This document shows positions 7,859 to 15,798 of a stretch of 15,798 bases of DNA, one piece after another. The notes under the pieces are model-generated. The model made no database searches. It worked only from the letters and a program-made list of their open reading frames with translations, and was not told where the DNA came from. The stretch is from Pseudomonas sp. (GTDB lineage: Bacteria; Pseudomonadota; Gammaproteobacteria; Pseudomonadales; Pseudomonadaceae): positions 1 to 15,798 of the forward strand of contig DQGF01000514.1 of assembly GCA_003525045.1 (NCBI GenBank). Reading direction: 5' to 3'. Position numbers and translations under genes: made by a program. Position 1 is the first letter of the stretch, and each line of letters opens with the position of its first letter.

Positions 7859-9160
7859 TTGTTCTTTGAGCGCCACGGTGGTGGTGAACGGGCAATTCTC
7901 GTTCACTTGGATGGTCAGGACCCTGAGGCGCGCGAAGATCCGCAGGAGTTTCAGGAGTTGGCAGTTTCGGCTGGCGCCGAGACCGTCGCGTTTTTCAACG
8001 TGCCGCGTCATCGGCCAACCGCCAAATACCTGATTGGCAGCGGCAAGGTCGAAGAGTTACGCGACCTGGTCAAAGCCGAACAGGTAGATCTGGTGATTTT
8101 CAATCACATCCTCTCGCCCAGTCAGGAACGTAACCTCGAACGTGTTTTCGAGTGTCGCGTGATCGACCGCACGGGTCTGATTCTCGATATCTTTGCCCAA
8201 CGCGCCCGCACCCATGAAGGCAAGCTCCAGGTCGAACTGGCCCAGCTTGAGCACATGAGTACGCGGCTGGTTCGAGGCTGGACTCACCTTGAGCGGCAGA
8301 AAGGCGGTATTGGTCTGCGCGGTCCGGGTGAAACCCAGCTGGAAACCGACCGGCGCCTGTTGCGGGTTCGCCTGCGCCAGATCAAGGGGCGCCTGGAAAA
8401 GGTCCGCAGCCAGCGCGAGCAATCTCGACGCGGGCGCAAACGTGCTGACATTCCGACGGTTTCACTGGTGGGTTACACCAACGCCGGCAAATCGACGCTG
8501 TTCAACTCGGTAACCGATTCCGACGTTTTCGCCGCCGACCAACTCTTCGCCACCCTCGATCCGACCCTGCGCCGCCTCGAACTCGATGACCTCGGGCCGA
8601 TTGTGCTGGCCGATACCGTGGGCTTCATTCGGCATCTGCCGCACAAACTGGTCGAGGCATTTCGGGCTACGCTCGAAGAGTCGAGCAACTCCGACCTGCT
8701 GCTGCACGTGATCGACGCCCATGAACCCGAGCGTATGGCCCAGATTGAACAGGTCATGGTGGTGCTCGGGGAGATCGGTGCTCAAGACTTGCCGATCCTT
8801 GAGGTATACAACAAACTCGATTTGCTCGAGGGTGTTGAGCCGCAGATCCAGCGCGATGCCGATGGCAAACCGCAGCGGGTCTGGTTGTCGGCCAAGGACG
8901 GTACAGGTCTGGATTTGCTCAAGCAGGCCGTGGCCGAACTGCTCGGCGATGATTTGTTTGTTGGCACCTTGCGCTTGCCGCAACGTTTTGCTCGACTGCG
9001 TGCGCAGTTTTTCGAACTCGGTGCGGTACAGAAAGAAGAACACGACGAAGAAGGCATCAGTTTGCTGGCCGTTCGTTTGCCACGTATCGAGTTGAATCGA
9101 CTGGTGAGCCGCGAAGGTCTGCAACCGCTGGAATTCATCGAGCAACACACTTTGCAATAA
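7859..9160 (+). CDS. hflX: Ribosome-rescue GTPase HflX
   Basis: HflX is a GTPase that binds 50S subunits and splits stalled or stress-arrested 70S ribosomes. The 433-residue protein has the N-terminal HflX domain, a long basic helical region (about 160-195) and the family motif GGIGLRGPGE at 149-158. The G domain follows: G1 GYTNAGKS at 205-212, G2 in ATLDPT at 231-236, G3 DTVGF at 252-256, G4 NKLD at 318-321 and G5 SAK at 344-346. The start is TTG at 7859. It gives MFFERHGGGE, which fits the family N-terminus, and TAGGAG at 7847-7852 sits 6 nt upstream; no ATG further in would keep the N-terminal domain. It lies 12 bp after hfq and is surely co-transcribed with it. Confidence 0.96.
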   Translation: MFFERHGGGERAILVHLDGQDPEAREDPQEFQELAVSAGAETVAFFNVPRHRPTAKYLIGSGKVEELRDLVKAEQVDLVIFNHILSPSQERNLERVFECRVIDRTGLILDIFAQRARTHEGKLQVELAQLEHMSTRLVRGWTHLERQKGGIGLRGPGETQLETDRRLLRVRLRQIKGRLEKVRSQREQSRRGRKRADIPTVSLVGYTNAGKSTLFNSVTDSDVFAADQLFATLDPTLRRLELDDLGPIVLADTVGFIRHLPHKLVEAFRATLEESSNSDLLLHVIDAHEPERMAQIEQVMVVLGEIGAQDLPILEVYNKLDLLEGVEPQIQRDADGKPQRVWLSAKDGTGLDLLKQAVAELLGDDLFVGTLRLPQRFARLRAQFFELGAVQKEEHDEEGISLLAVRLPRIELNRLVSREGLQPLEFIEQHTLQ

Positions 9161-9256
9161 AAGCCTGAGAAAGCGGTTGTGCCGCGGTGACAGGCATTCT
9201 GTAGCATTGGTCGGCGCGCCGTGGGTGCGTCTTTGCTTTATCAGATGGAGAGCGCT

Positions 9257-10429
9257 ATGGCTTGGAATGAGCCGGGTGGCAACTCGAATAATCAGGATCC
9301 TTGGGGTGGCAAGCGCCGCAATAACGGCGACCGCAAGGGACCACCGGATCTCGACGAGGCCTTCCGAAAGCTGCAGGAAAGCCTGAACGGGTTGTTCGGT
9401 GGTGGTAAGAAACGCGGTGGTGACGGCGGTGGTTCGGGCAGGAGTGGTGGCTTCGGCGGCATTCTTGGCATCGGCCTTGTCGTGCTGGCGGCCGTGTGGC
9501 TGTACAGCGCGGTCTACGTAGTCGACGAGCAGGAGCAAGCCGTGGTGCTGCGCTTCGGCAAGTACTACGAAACCGTCGGCCCGGGCCTGAACATCTATTT
9601 CCCGCCAATCGATCGCAAGTACCTTGAAAACGTCACGCGTGAGCGTGCCTATACCAAGCAGGGTCAAATGCTGACTGAAGACGAGAACATCGTCGAAGTG
9701 CCGCTGACCGTGCAGTACAAGATCAGCAACTTGCAGGACTTCGTGCTGAGCGTCGATCAGCCGGAAATCAGCCTGCAGCACGCGACCGAAAGTGCCTTGC
9801 GCCATGTGGTGGGTTCCACCGCGATGGACCAGGTGCTGACCGAAGGCCGTGAATTGATGGCCAGCGAAATCAAGGAGCGTCTGCAACGCTTCATGGATAC
9901 CTATCGCACCGGTATCACCGTCACTCAGGTCAACGTACAGAGCGCAGCGGCACCGCGTGAAGTTCAGGAAGCCTTCGATGACGTGATCCGCGCCCGCGAA
10001 GACGAGCAGCGCTCGCGCAACCAGGCTGAAACCTACGCCAACGGCGTCGTGCCGGAAGCCCGTGGTCAGGCCCAGCGCATCATCGAAGATGCCAATGGTT
10101 ACCGTGACGAAACCGTCTCGCGCGCCAAGGGTGAGGCCGATCGCTTCACCAAGCTGGTCAGCGAATATCGCAAGGCCCCTGAAGTCACCCGCGAGCGTCT
10201 GTACCTGGACACCATGCAGGAAGTCTTCAGCAATACCAGCAAGGTTCTCGTGACCGGCAACAAGAATGGCCAGAGCAATCTGCTGTACTTGCCGCTGGAC
10301 AAGATGGTCGAAAGTGGTCGTAACACCAGTGCTCCAGTGACCGGTGCGGCGGCCACCAGCAATGAAGCGAATGCACGTGCGGCAGCCGATCTGCAGCAAC
10401 AGCAAGCACGTACCAGGGAGAGTCGCTGA
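9257..10429 (+). CDS. hflK: FtsH modulator subunit HflK
   Basis: HflK is an SPFH/prohibitin-family membrane protein that forms, with HflC, a large periplasm-facing cage around the FtsH protease and modulates its activity. The 390-residue protein has a Gly- and Asn-rich cytoplasmic N-terminus (about 1-66), one transmembrane helix at about 68-88 and the SPFH domain from VVDEQEQAVVLRFG (88-101) onward. A charged helical region (about 230-330) and a low-complexity Ala/Gln tail follow. The ATG at 9257 is preceded by GGAG at 9247-9250; the frame is open 12 codons further to 9221, but the family begins MAWNEPGGN. The end overlaps hflC as TGATG. The 96-bp gap before it shows no terminator and only a poor promoter candidate (TTGTGC at 9177-9182 with TAGCAT at 9202-9207). 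Confidence 0.96.
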   Translation: MAWNEPGGNSNNQDPWGGKRRNNGDRKGPPDLDEAFRKLQESLNGLFGGGKKRGGDGGGSGRSGGFGGILGIGLVVLAAVWLYSAVYVVDEQEQAVVLRFGKYYETVGPGLNIYFPPIDRKYLENVTRERAYTKQGQMLTEDENIVEVPLTVQYKISNLQDFVLSVDQPEISLQHATESALRHVVGSTAMDQVLTEGRELMASEIKERLQRFMDTYRTGITVTQVNVQSAAAPREVQEAFDDVIRAREDEQRSRNQAETYANGVVPEARGQAQRIIEDANGYRDETVSRAKGEADRFTKLVSEYRKAPEVTRERLYLDTMQEVFSNTSKVLVTGNKNGQSNLLYLPLDKMVESGRNTSAPVTGAAATSNEANARAAADLQQQQARTRESR

Positions 10430-11298
10430 TGAGCAATAAATCGCTGATCACCCTAATTGTTGTCGTCGTCGTGGCGATCGCAGCCTGGAACTGCTTCTAT
10501 ATCGTGGCTCAGACCGAGCGTGCGGTGCTTCTGCAATTTGGTCGCGTGGTCCAGACCGATGTGCAGCCGGGACTGCATGTGAAAGTGCCTTACGTTAACC
10601 AGGTGCGTAAATTCGACGCACGACTGATGACGCTGGACGCACCGACACAGCGCTTCCTGACGCTGGAAAAGAAAGCCGTCATGGTCGACGCCTACGCCAA
10701 GTGGCGCGTGAAAGATGCCGAGCGCTTCTACACAGCGACTTCCGGCCTCAAGCAGATTGCCGACGAGCGTCTTTCCCGTCGTCTGGAATCGGGCCTGCGT
10801 GACCAGTTCGGTAAGCGCACGCTGCACGAAGTGGTGTCCGGTGAGCGCGATGCGCTGATGACCGATATCACCGCTTCGCTGAACAAGATGGCGGAAAAAG
10901 AGCTGGGTATCGAAGTGGTCGATGTTCGGGTCAAGGCTATCGATCTGCCGAAAGAAGTGAACCGCAGCGTGTTCGAGCGTATGAGCTCCGAGCGTGAGCG
11001 TGAAGCTCGCGAGCACCGCGCCAAGGGTAACGAGCTGGCAGAAGGCATTCGTGCCGACGCCGATCGTCAACGCCGCGTGCTGCTGGCTGAAGCCTATCGT
11101 GAATCTGAAGAGGTTCGCGGTGACGGTGATGCCCAGGCGGCTGCGATCTACTCCAAGGCCTATGGCCAGGATCAGGAGTTCTACGGTTTCTACCGTAGCC
11201 TGCGTGCCTACCGTGAAAGCTTCGCGAACAAATCCGACGTCATGGTCCTCGACCCAAGCAGCGACTTCTTCCGTTACCTGGAAAAAGCCAAGCCTTGA
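10429..11298 (+). CDS. hflC: FtsH modulator subunit HflC
   Basis: HflC is the partner of HflK in the membrane complex that controls FtsH-dependent proteolysis. The 289-residue protein has a single N-terminal membrane anchor (about 6-25), then the SPFH domain starting at QTERAVLLQFGRV. A highly charged helix rich in Arg and Glu begins SEREREAREH and makes the coiled wall of the cage. The ATG shares its first base with the hflK stop, and GGGAG at 10416-10420 supplies a ribosome-binding site 8 nt upstream, so equal production with HflK is expected. A GC-rich hairpin and then an intrinsic terminator follow within 110 bp. Confidence 0.96.
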   Translation: MSNKSLITLIVVVVVAIAAWNCFYIVAQTERAVLLQFGRVVQTDVQPGLHVKVPYVNQVRKFDARLMTLDAPTQRFLTLEKKAVMVDAYAKWRVKDAERFYTATSGLKQIADERLSRRLESGLRDQFGKRTLHEVVSGERDALMTDITASLNKMAEKELGIEVVDVRVKAIDLPKEVNRSVFERMSSEREREAREHRAKGNELAEGIRADADRQRRVLLAEAYRESEEVRGDGDAQAAAIYSKAYGQDQEFYGFYRSLRAYRESFANKSDVMVLDPSSDFFRYLEKAKP

Positions 11299-11314
11299 TA
11301 CGCTGTTGACCTGA

Positions 11315-11355
11315 ATCATCCCCCGCCTGGCGGCTAAAGCCTCGGGCGGGGTGAT
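11315..11355 (+). other. GC-rich hairpin downstream of hflC
   Basis: CCCCGCC at 11321-11327 pairs with GGCGGGG at 11345-11351. The stem can extend outward through ATCA (11315-11318) with TGAT (11352-11355) across a two-base bulge. No T tract follows (CCTTTGGG), so it is not a standard intrinsic terminator. It could protect the hflC mRNA 3' end or act with the terminator 30 bp downstream. Confidence 0.55.
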
Positions 11356-11384
11356 CCTTTGGGAAAACGTGTGTATGATGCGGC

Positions 11385-11408
11385 AGCCGGGAAATTCCCG
11401 GCTTTTTT
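11385..11408 (+). terminator. Intrinsic terminator after hflC
   Basis: AGCCGGGA at 11385-11392 pairs with TCCCGGCT at 11396-11403 around a three-base loop, and six T residues run from 11403 to 11408. Stem and tract are of standard strength. It should end the hfq-hflX-hflK-hflC transcript and isolate hisZ-purA, which would then need their own promoter, or allow only partial read-through. Confidence 0.85.
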
Positions 11409-11614
11409 GCGTCTGCACGTTTGATTGCGGTTTTATGCAAGACAACGAGTTGAATGACTCGACAGGTTTTTCGAGGAAAGTGGTTGGCGAAGCCGATTTC
11501 AGGCTTTTCGCCGCGTTGTTCATGCGTGGGGTTTGTGTGCATGAGCCGATCATTTTCTGCTTCACTCAAGGCTCGCCCAACGGCTGGCCGCCCGGATCAT
11601 AGGGGAATGGCGTA

Positions 11615-12802
11615 ATGGCAACGGTAGACCGCTGGCTGCTGCCAGATGGCATCGAAGAAGTACTGCCACCAGAAGCGGCGCGCATCGAAGTAGCGCGTCG
11701 CCAGGTGTTGGATCTGTTCCAGAGCTGGGGTTACGAGTTTGTCGTGACTCCCCATATCGAGTACCTGGAATCCCTGCTGACCGGCGCGGGCCAGGACCTC
11801 GATCTGCGTACCTTCAAAGTCATCGACCCGCAATCGGGCCGGCAGATGGGCTTCCGTGCCGACATCACGCCGCAAGTGGCGCGCATCGATGCGCACACCT
11901 TGCGTCGCGAAGGCCCGAGTCGTCTGTGCTATGCCGGTAGCGTGCTGCACGCTCAACCGCGCGCACTGTCGTCTTCGCGCAGCCCGATTCAGCTGGGCGC
12001 CGAGTTGTATGGCGATGGCAGCCCGAGCAGCGACGTGGAGGTCATCAGTCTGATGCTGGCAATGCTGCAACTGGCCGACGTGCCGGATGTGCATATGGAC
12101 CTCGGTCATGTGGGCATCTACCGCGGCTTGGCCCGTGCCGCCGGTTTGTCCGGTGAAGTCGAGCAACAGTTGTTCGATGCATTGCAACGCAAGGCCATCG
12201 ACGAGGTCATTACCTTGACTGAAGGCTTGCCTGCCGATCTGTCGGGCATGCTGCGGGCGTTGGTCGACCTGTGTGGTGGCCGTGAAGTATTGAGCGCTGC
12301 CCGCGAGCGCCTGGCGAATGCGCCGGCGCCTGTTTTGGCCGCTCTGGACGACTTGCTGGCGATTGCCGAGCGTCTGTCCATGCGTTTCCCGCAATTACCG
12401 CTTTACTTCGATCTGGGCGAGTTGCGCGGCTATCACTACCACACCGGTGTGGTGTTCGCGGTGTTCGTGCCGGGTGTTGGCCAGTCGATTGCCCAGGGCG
12501 GTCGTTACGACGATATCGGCGCCGACTTCGGTCGCGCGCGTCCGGCAACCGGCTTCTCTACCGATTTGAAAACCCTGGTGACCCTGGGGCGTGCTGAAAT
12601 CGAGCTACCGTCTGGCGGTATCTGGATGCCTGACAGTACGGATGCAGCACTCTGGCAGCAGGTTTGCCAGTTGCGCAGTGAGGGTCAGCGTGTTGTCCAA
12701 GCGTTGCCTGGGCAACCTTTGGCCGCCGCCCGTGAAGCGGACTGCGACCGGCAATTGATTCAGCAGAACGGGCTTTGGCAAGTATCGCCACTGGCTTCTT
12801 GA
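11615..12802 (+). CDS. hisZ: ATP phosphoribosyltransferase regulatory subunit HisZ
   Basis: HisZ is a catalytically inactive paralogue of histidyl-tRNA synthetase that joins short-form HisG into an active hetero-octamer for the first step of histidine synthesis and mediates histidine feedback. The 395-residue protein has the class II synthetase fold: [13 protein letters not shown] near the start, [11 protein letters not shown] at 80-90 replacing the synthetase motif 2, and [12 protein letters not shown] at 271-282 corresponding to the histidine-binding segment. [21 protein letters not shown] follows in pieces at 295-315. It lacks a proper anticodon-binding domain, which separates it from HisS. 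The ATG at 11615 has AGGGGA 8 nt upstream. It sits before purA as in other pseudomonads; hisG is not in the window. Confidence 0.94.
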   Translation: MATVDRWLLPDGIEEVLPPEAARIEVARRQVLDLFQSWGYEFVVTPHIEYLESLLTGAGQDLDLRTFKVIDPQSGRQMGFRADITPQVARIDAHTLRREGPSRLCYAGSVLHAQPRALSSSRSPIQLGAELYGDGSPSSDVEVISLMLAMLQLADVPDVHMDLGHVGIYRGLARAAGLSGEVEQQLFDALQRKAIDEVITLTEGLPADLSGMLRALVDLCGGREVLSAARERLANAPAPVLAALDDLLAIAERLSMRFPQLPLYFDLGELRGYHYHTGVVFAVFVPGVGQSIAQGGRYDDIGADFGRARPATGFSTDLKTLVTLGRAEIELPSGGIWMPDSTDAALWQQVCQLRSEGQRVVQALPGQPLAAAREADCDRQLIQQNGLWQVSPLAS

Positions 12803-14149
<1,347 letters not shown>

Positions 14150-14167
14150 CAAGTCGTTGATGTAAAA

Positions 14168-14203
14168 CACAAAGGGTCCTTCATTGGACCCTTTGTCGTT
14201 TAT
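14168..14203 (+). terminator. Intrinsic terminator after purA
   Basis: CAAAGGGTCC at 14170-14179 pairs perfectly with GGACCCTTTG at 14186-14195 around a six-base loop; the next outer A-T pair also forms. TCGTTT follows, a modest T-rich tail. The hairpin starts 20 bp after the purA stop. An A-rich stretch before it (AAAACAC) gives no useful T tract for leftward transcription beyond TTTT, so rightward termination of purA is the main role. Confidence 0.85.
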
Positions 14204-14237
14204 GCCTCTCGGACGGCATGACCTTTGCTGCGATCTT

Positions 14238-14276
14238 CATTAAATGCATCTTTTCTGGTGTGCCATCAATTTAATG
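14238..14276. repeat. 8-bp inverted repeat upstream of the chemoreceptor gene
   Basis: CATTAAAT at 14238-14245 is the exact reverse complement of ATTTAATG at 14269-14276, with 23 bp between the arms. The pair lies 24-62 bp before the GTG start, in the only AT-rich part of the purA-chemoreceptor gap. It could be an operator or carry -10-like boxes (TTTAAT at 14270-14275), but no clear -35 partner or sigma-28-type consensus is visible. Chance in AT-rich sequence is possible. Confidence 0.4.
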
Positions 14277-14299
14277 GCGTCAAAGCAGAGGGGTTTCCT

Positions 14300-15798
14300 G
14301 TGTCGGCCGTTCTCTCACTGTTACAAAGCCGTCTATTGCGGCCCGTGTTCGTTACCTTGGGTATCGCCCTTCTGGTGCAGGTGCTGGTGGCTGTCGCCCT
14401 GACGCGGAGCACGGTGACCGCGCTGGAAGCCGATCTGGCCGTGCGCCTGGGTGCCGACAGTCAAAAACTCTCCGGCGAACTGGAGCGGGCAGGGCGTGAA
14501 GTCACGTCGAGCCTCGACACTCTTTCGACCAACACGCGTCAGCGCCTTACGGCCGGTTTGTCCTCGCGATTGAAGGACGAGCAGGCACAGCTGCGTGCGA
14601 CGCTGGAGAAGGATCTGAAGGATTCTGCCAATGATATGGCGCAGCTTCTGGCCTCGGTCGCACCTCGCGCCATGTGGGACAGCGACGTTCCAACCCTGTC
14701 CGAATTCGCCCGCCGGGCCCAGCGCAATCCTAACGTGCTGTTCGTGGTCTATGACGACGCTACGGGGCAGCACCTGACGCGCTACCTTAACCGGGAAAAC
14801 CCGATCAACAAGGCTCTGCTGGAAAAAGGCCAGGGCGAGCGCGCGCTGGACAAGGTGCTGGACGCGGCGAAGAACGATCCGTCGGTCTACTACCTAGAAG
14901 CCTCGATCAACCCCAATGGCGTGGAAATCGGCAAAGTCTTGATGGGTGTCTCGACCGCCTCGGTGGAAGCCGACGTGGCGGCGCTGGACAAGCGTTTCCT
15001 GGCGTTGATCGCCAGCAGCGATGAGCTGGTGGGCAACAGCCTGAAAGGTGCGGCGGCCGATAGCGCCACGGCGATGCGCGCGCGGCTGCAGTCGGCGCAG
15101 TCCACCGCGTCCGAGATGAAATCCAATACCACTGACACTGTGCAGGCAGCGGCAACCACTTTGCGCTGGCGCATCGGCATGGGCCTGGCGCTCGTAGGTT
15201 TCGCTGTTCTATTGCTGCTCGCGGTGGTACTGGGTCGTCGAGTGGTCAACCGCTTGAAAATGCTCATCGCCGCCATGGATGACCTGGCCGCGGGGGAGGG
15301 TGACCTGACCAAGCGCGTGCAGATCAACAGCAAGGACGAAATCGGCGACATGGCCTCGGCGGTCAATCGCTTTGTGGATAAGTTGCAGCCGATCGTGCGT
15401 GAGGCGGGCGATGTGGCCCAGCGCACTGGCGTGGAAATCGGCGCCATGACGTTGCGCAATGCCGGAGCCGATGCGGCGGCGGGCATGCAGCGTGATGAAG
15501 TGGCCGAGAGCTTGCGTGCGTTGTCACAGATGGCGGATGACGCTCAATCTGAAAGCCAGGCGATGCAGGCGGCCTTGCAGCAGGTGGTGGACATTCGCTC
15601 GGCCACTGATGAAAACACCCGGACCTCGGCGAAGGTCGGCAGTCTGATCGAGGCGTTGGCGGGGCAGGTCGATACCGGCGCGAAAGTCATCGAGCGGCTG
15701 GCGCAGCAGAGTGAGCAGATCGAAGTGGTGCTGACGGTGATTCACGGAATCGCCGAGCAAACCAACCTGCTGGCCCTGAACGCCACCATCGAGGCCGC
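14300..15798 (+). CDS. Methyl-accepting chemotaxis protein, 3' end cut by the window
   Basis: A transmembrane chemoreceptor that signals through CheW-CheA to the flagellar motor. The frame is open for 499 codons and runs off the window. Start GTG at 14300 has AGAGGGG at 14287-14293, 6 nt upstream, and begins 24 bp after an AT-rich repeat. Layout: TM1 at about residues 16-34; a periplasmic region to about 289 that begins and ends in long helices and has a small central alpha/beta part (LFVVYDDATGQHL); TM2 at about 290-312; a HAMP domain with the usual LAAGEGDLTKR; and a cytoplasmic coiled coil. The last visible residues, GIAEQTNLLALNATIEAA, are the CheA/CheW-binding hairpin tip, with Thr where Ala is usual (NAAIEAA). 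The ligand cannot be read from the sequence. The rest of the signalling domain lies beyond the window. Confidence 0.93.
   Translation, partial: MSAVLSLLQSRLLRPVFVTLGIALLVQVLVAVALTRSTVTALEADLAVRLGADSQKLSGELERAGREVTSSLDTLSTNTRQRLTAGLSSRLKDEQAQLRATLEKDLKDSANDMAQLLASVAPRAMWDSDVPTLSEFARRAQRNPNVLFVVYDDATGQHLTRYLNRENPINKALLEKGQGERALDKVLDAAKNDPSVYYLEASINPNGVEIGKVLMGVSTASVEADVAALDKRFLALIASSDELVGNSLKGAAADSATAMRARLQSAQSTASEMKSNTTDTVQAAATTLRWRIGMGLALVGFAVLLLLAVVLGRRVVNRLKMLIAAMDDLAAGEGDLTKRVQINSKDEIGDMASAVNRFVDKLQPIVREAGDVAQRTGVEIGAMTLRNAGADAAAGMQRDEVAESLRALSQMADDAQSESQAMQAALQQVVDIRSATDENTRTSAKVGSLIEALAGQVDTGAKVIERLAQQSEQIEVVLTVIHGIAEQTNLLALNATIEA

Larger units (their letters stand above)
11299..11614 (+). 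other. 316-bp hflC-hisZ gap without a convincing gene
   Basis: This is the longest non-coding stretch in the window. It holds a GC-rich hairpin (11315-11355), a TATGAT box (11374-11379), an intrinsic terminator (11385-11408), and then about 190 bp with two weaker hairpins (11446-11461 and 11486-11512), before AGGGGA (11601-11606), the hisZ ribosome-binding site. A 55-codon frame from ATG 11435 to TAG 11602 exists but lacks a ribosome-binding site, has weak codon bias and matches no family I know. In E. coli and, as I recall, P. aeruginosa, a small membrane-protein gene (DUF2065, yjeT) follows hflC. No frame here encodes such a hydrophobic protein. Confidence 0.7.

Noticed and set aside
8462..10405. 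Very long minus-strand open frame (647 codons) across hflX and hflK
   Set aside because: It spans two confident genes and an intergenic gap on the other strand, with composition typical of an antisense shadow frame and no known domain.
11435..11602. A 55-codon plus-strand frame in the hflC-hisZ gap
   Set aside because: No ribosome-binding site, AGG codons used twice, weak third-position G/C compared with neighbours, no recognisable family, and it overlaps two hairpins. Kept as part of the gap description only.
11615..12802. Histidyl-tRNA synthetase HisS
   Set aside because: The motif 2 and histidine-binding segments differ from HisS and no proper anticodon-binding domain is present; the position next to purA fits HisZ.

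Overview
The window looks like core chromosome of a Pseudomonas, probably of the P. fluorescens group. Evidence: the gene order nnrD-tsaE-amiB-mutL-miaA-hfq-hflX-hflK-hflC-hisZ-purA, GC-rich coding sequence with strong third-position G/C preference, a MutL that carries the endonuclease-type motif, and a short inverted repeat at the left edge that matches the REP/REPIN sequences of P. fluorescens-type genomes. The species call is inference from these traits, not from a search.

Layout. At 1-92 a REPIN-like pair of inverted 19-mers lies against the 3' end of queG (minus strand, 1156-92). queG is divergent from a long plus-strand series across a 63-bp gap holding a TATAAT box. nnrD, tsaE, amiB, mutL and miaA (1220-7489) overlap or abut by a few bases and look like one translationally coupled operon. 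A 96-bp AT-rich gap precedes hfq; hflX follows 12 bp later from a TTG start. hflK and hflC follow after another 96-bp gap and overlap as TGATG. A 316-bp stretch with hairpins and a good intrinsic terminator then separates hflC from hisZ-purA. purA ends with a clear terminator, and a chemoreceptor gene starts with GTG at 14300 and is cut by the window end.

Functions. The leftward gene and the first operon are rich in tRNA anticodon-loop modification (QueG for queuosine-34, TsaE for t6A-37, MiaA for i6A-37), plus repair of hydrated NAD(P)H, septal peptidoglycan splitting (AmiB) and mismatch repair (MutL). The middle block is post-transcriptional and proteolytic control: the RNA chaperone Hfq, the ribosome-splitting GTPase HflX, and the HflK/HflC membrane complex that modulates FtsH. 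The hisZ-purA pair joins histidine and adenine nucleotide synthesis.

I found no defence locus, phage, transposase, CRISPR array, tRNA/rRNA gene or obviously new system. The points most worth a second look are small: the REPIN that supplies the queG stop codon, three in-frame GGCGCC repeats in mutL, the apparent absence of the DUF2065 (yjeT-like) gene between hflC and hisZ, and the structured 316-bp gap in its place.
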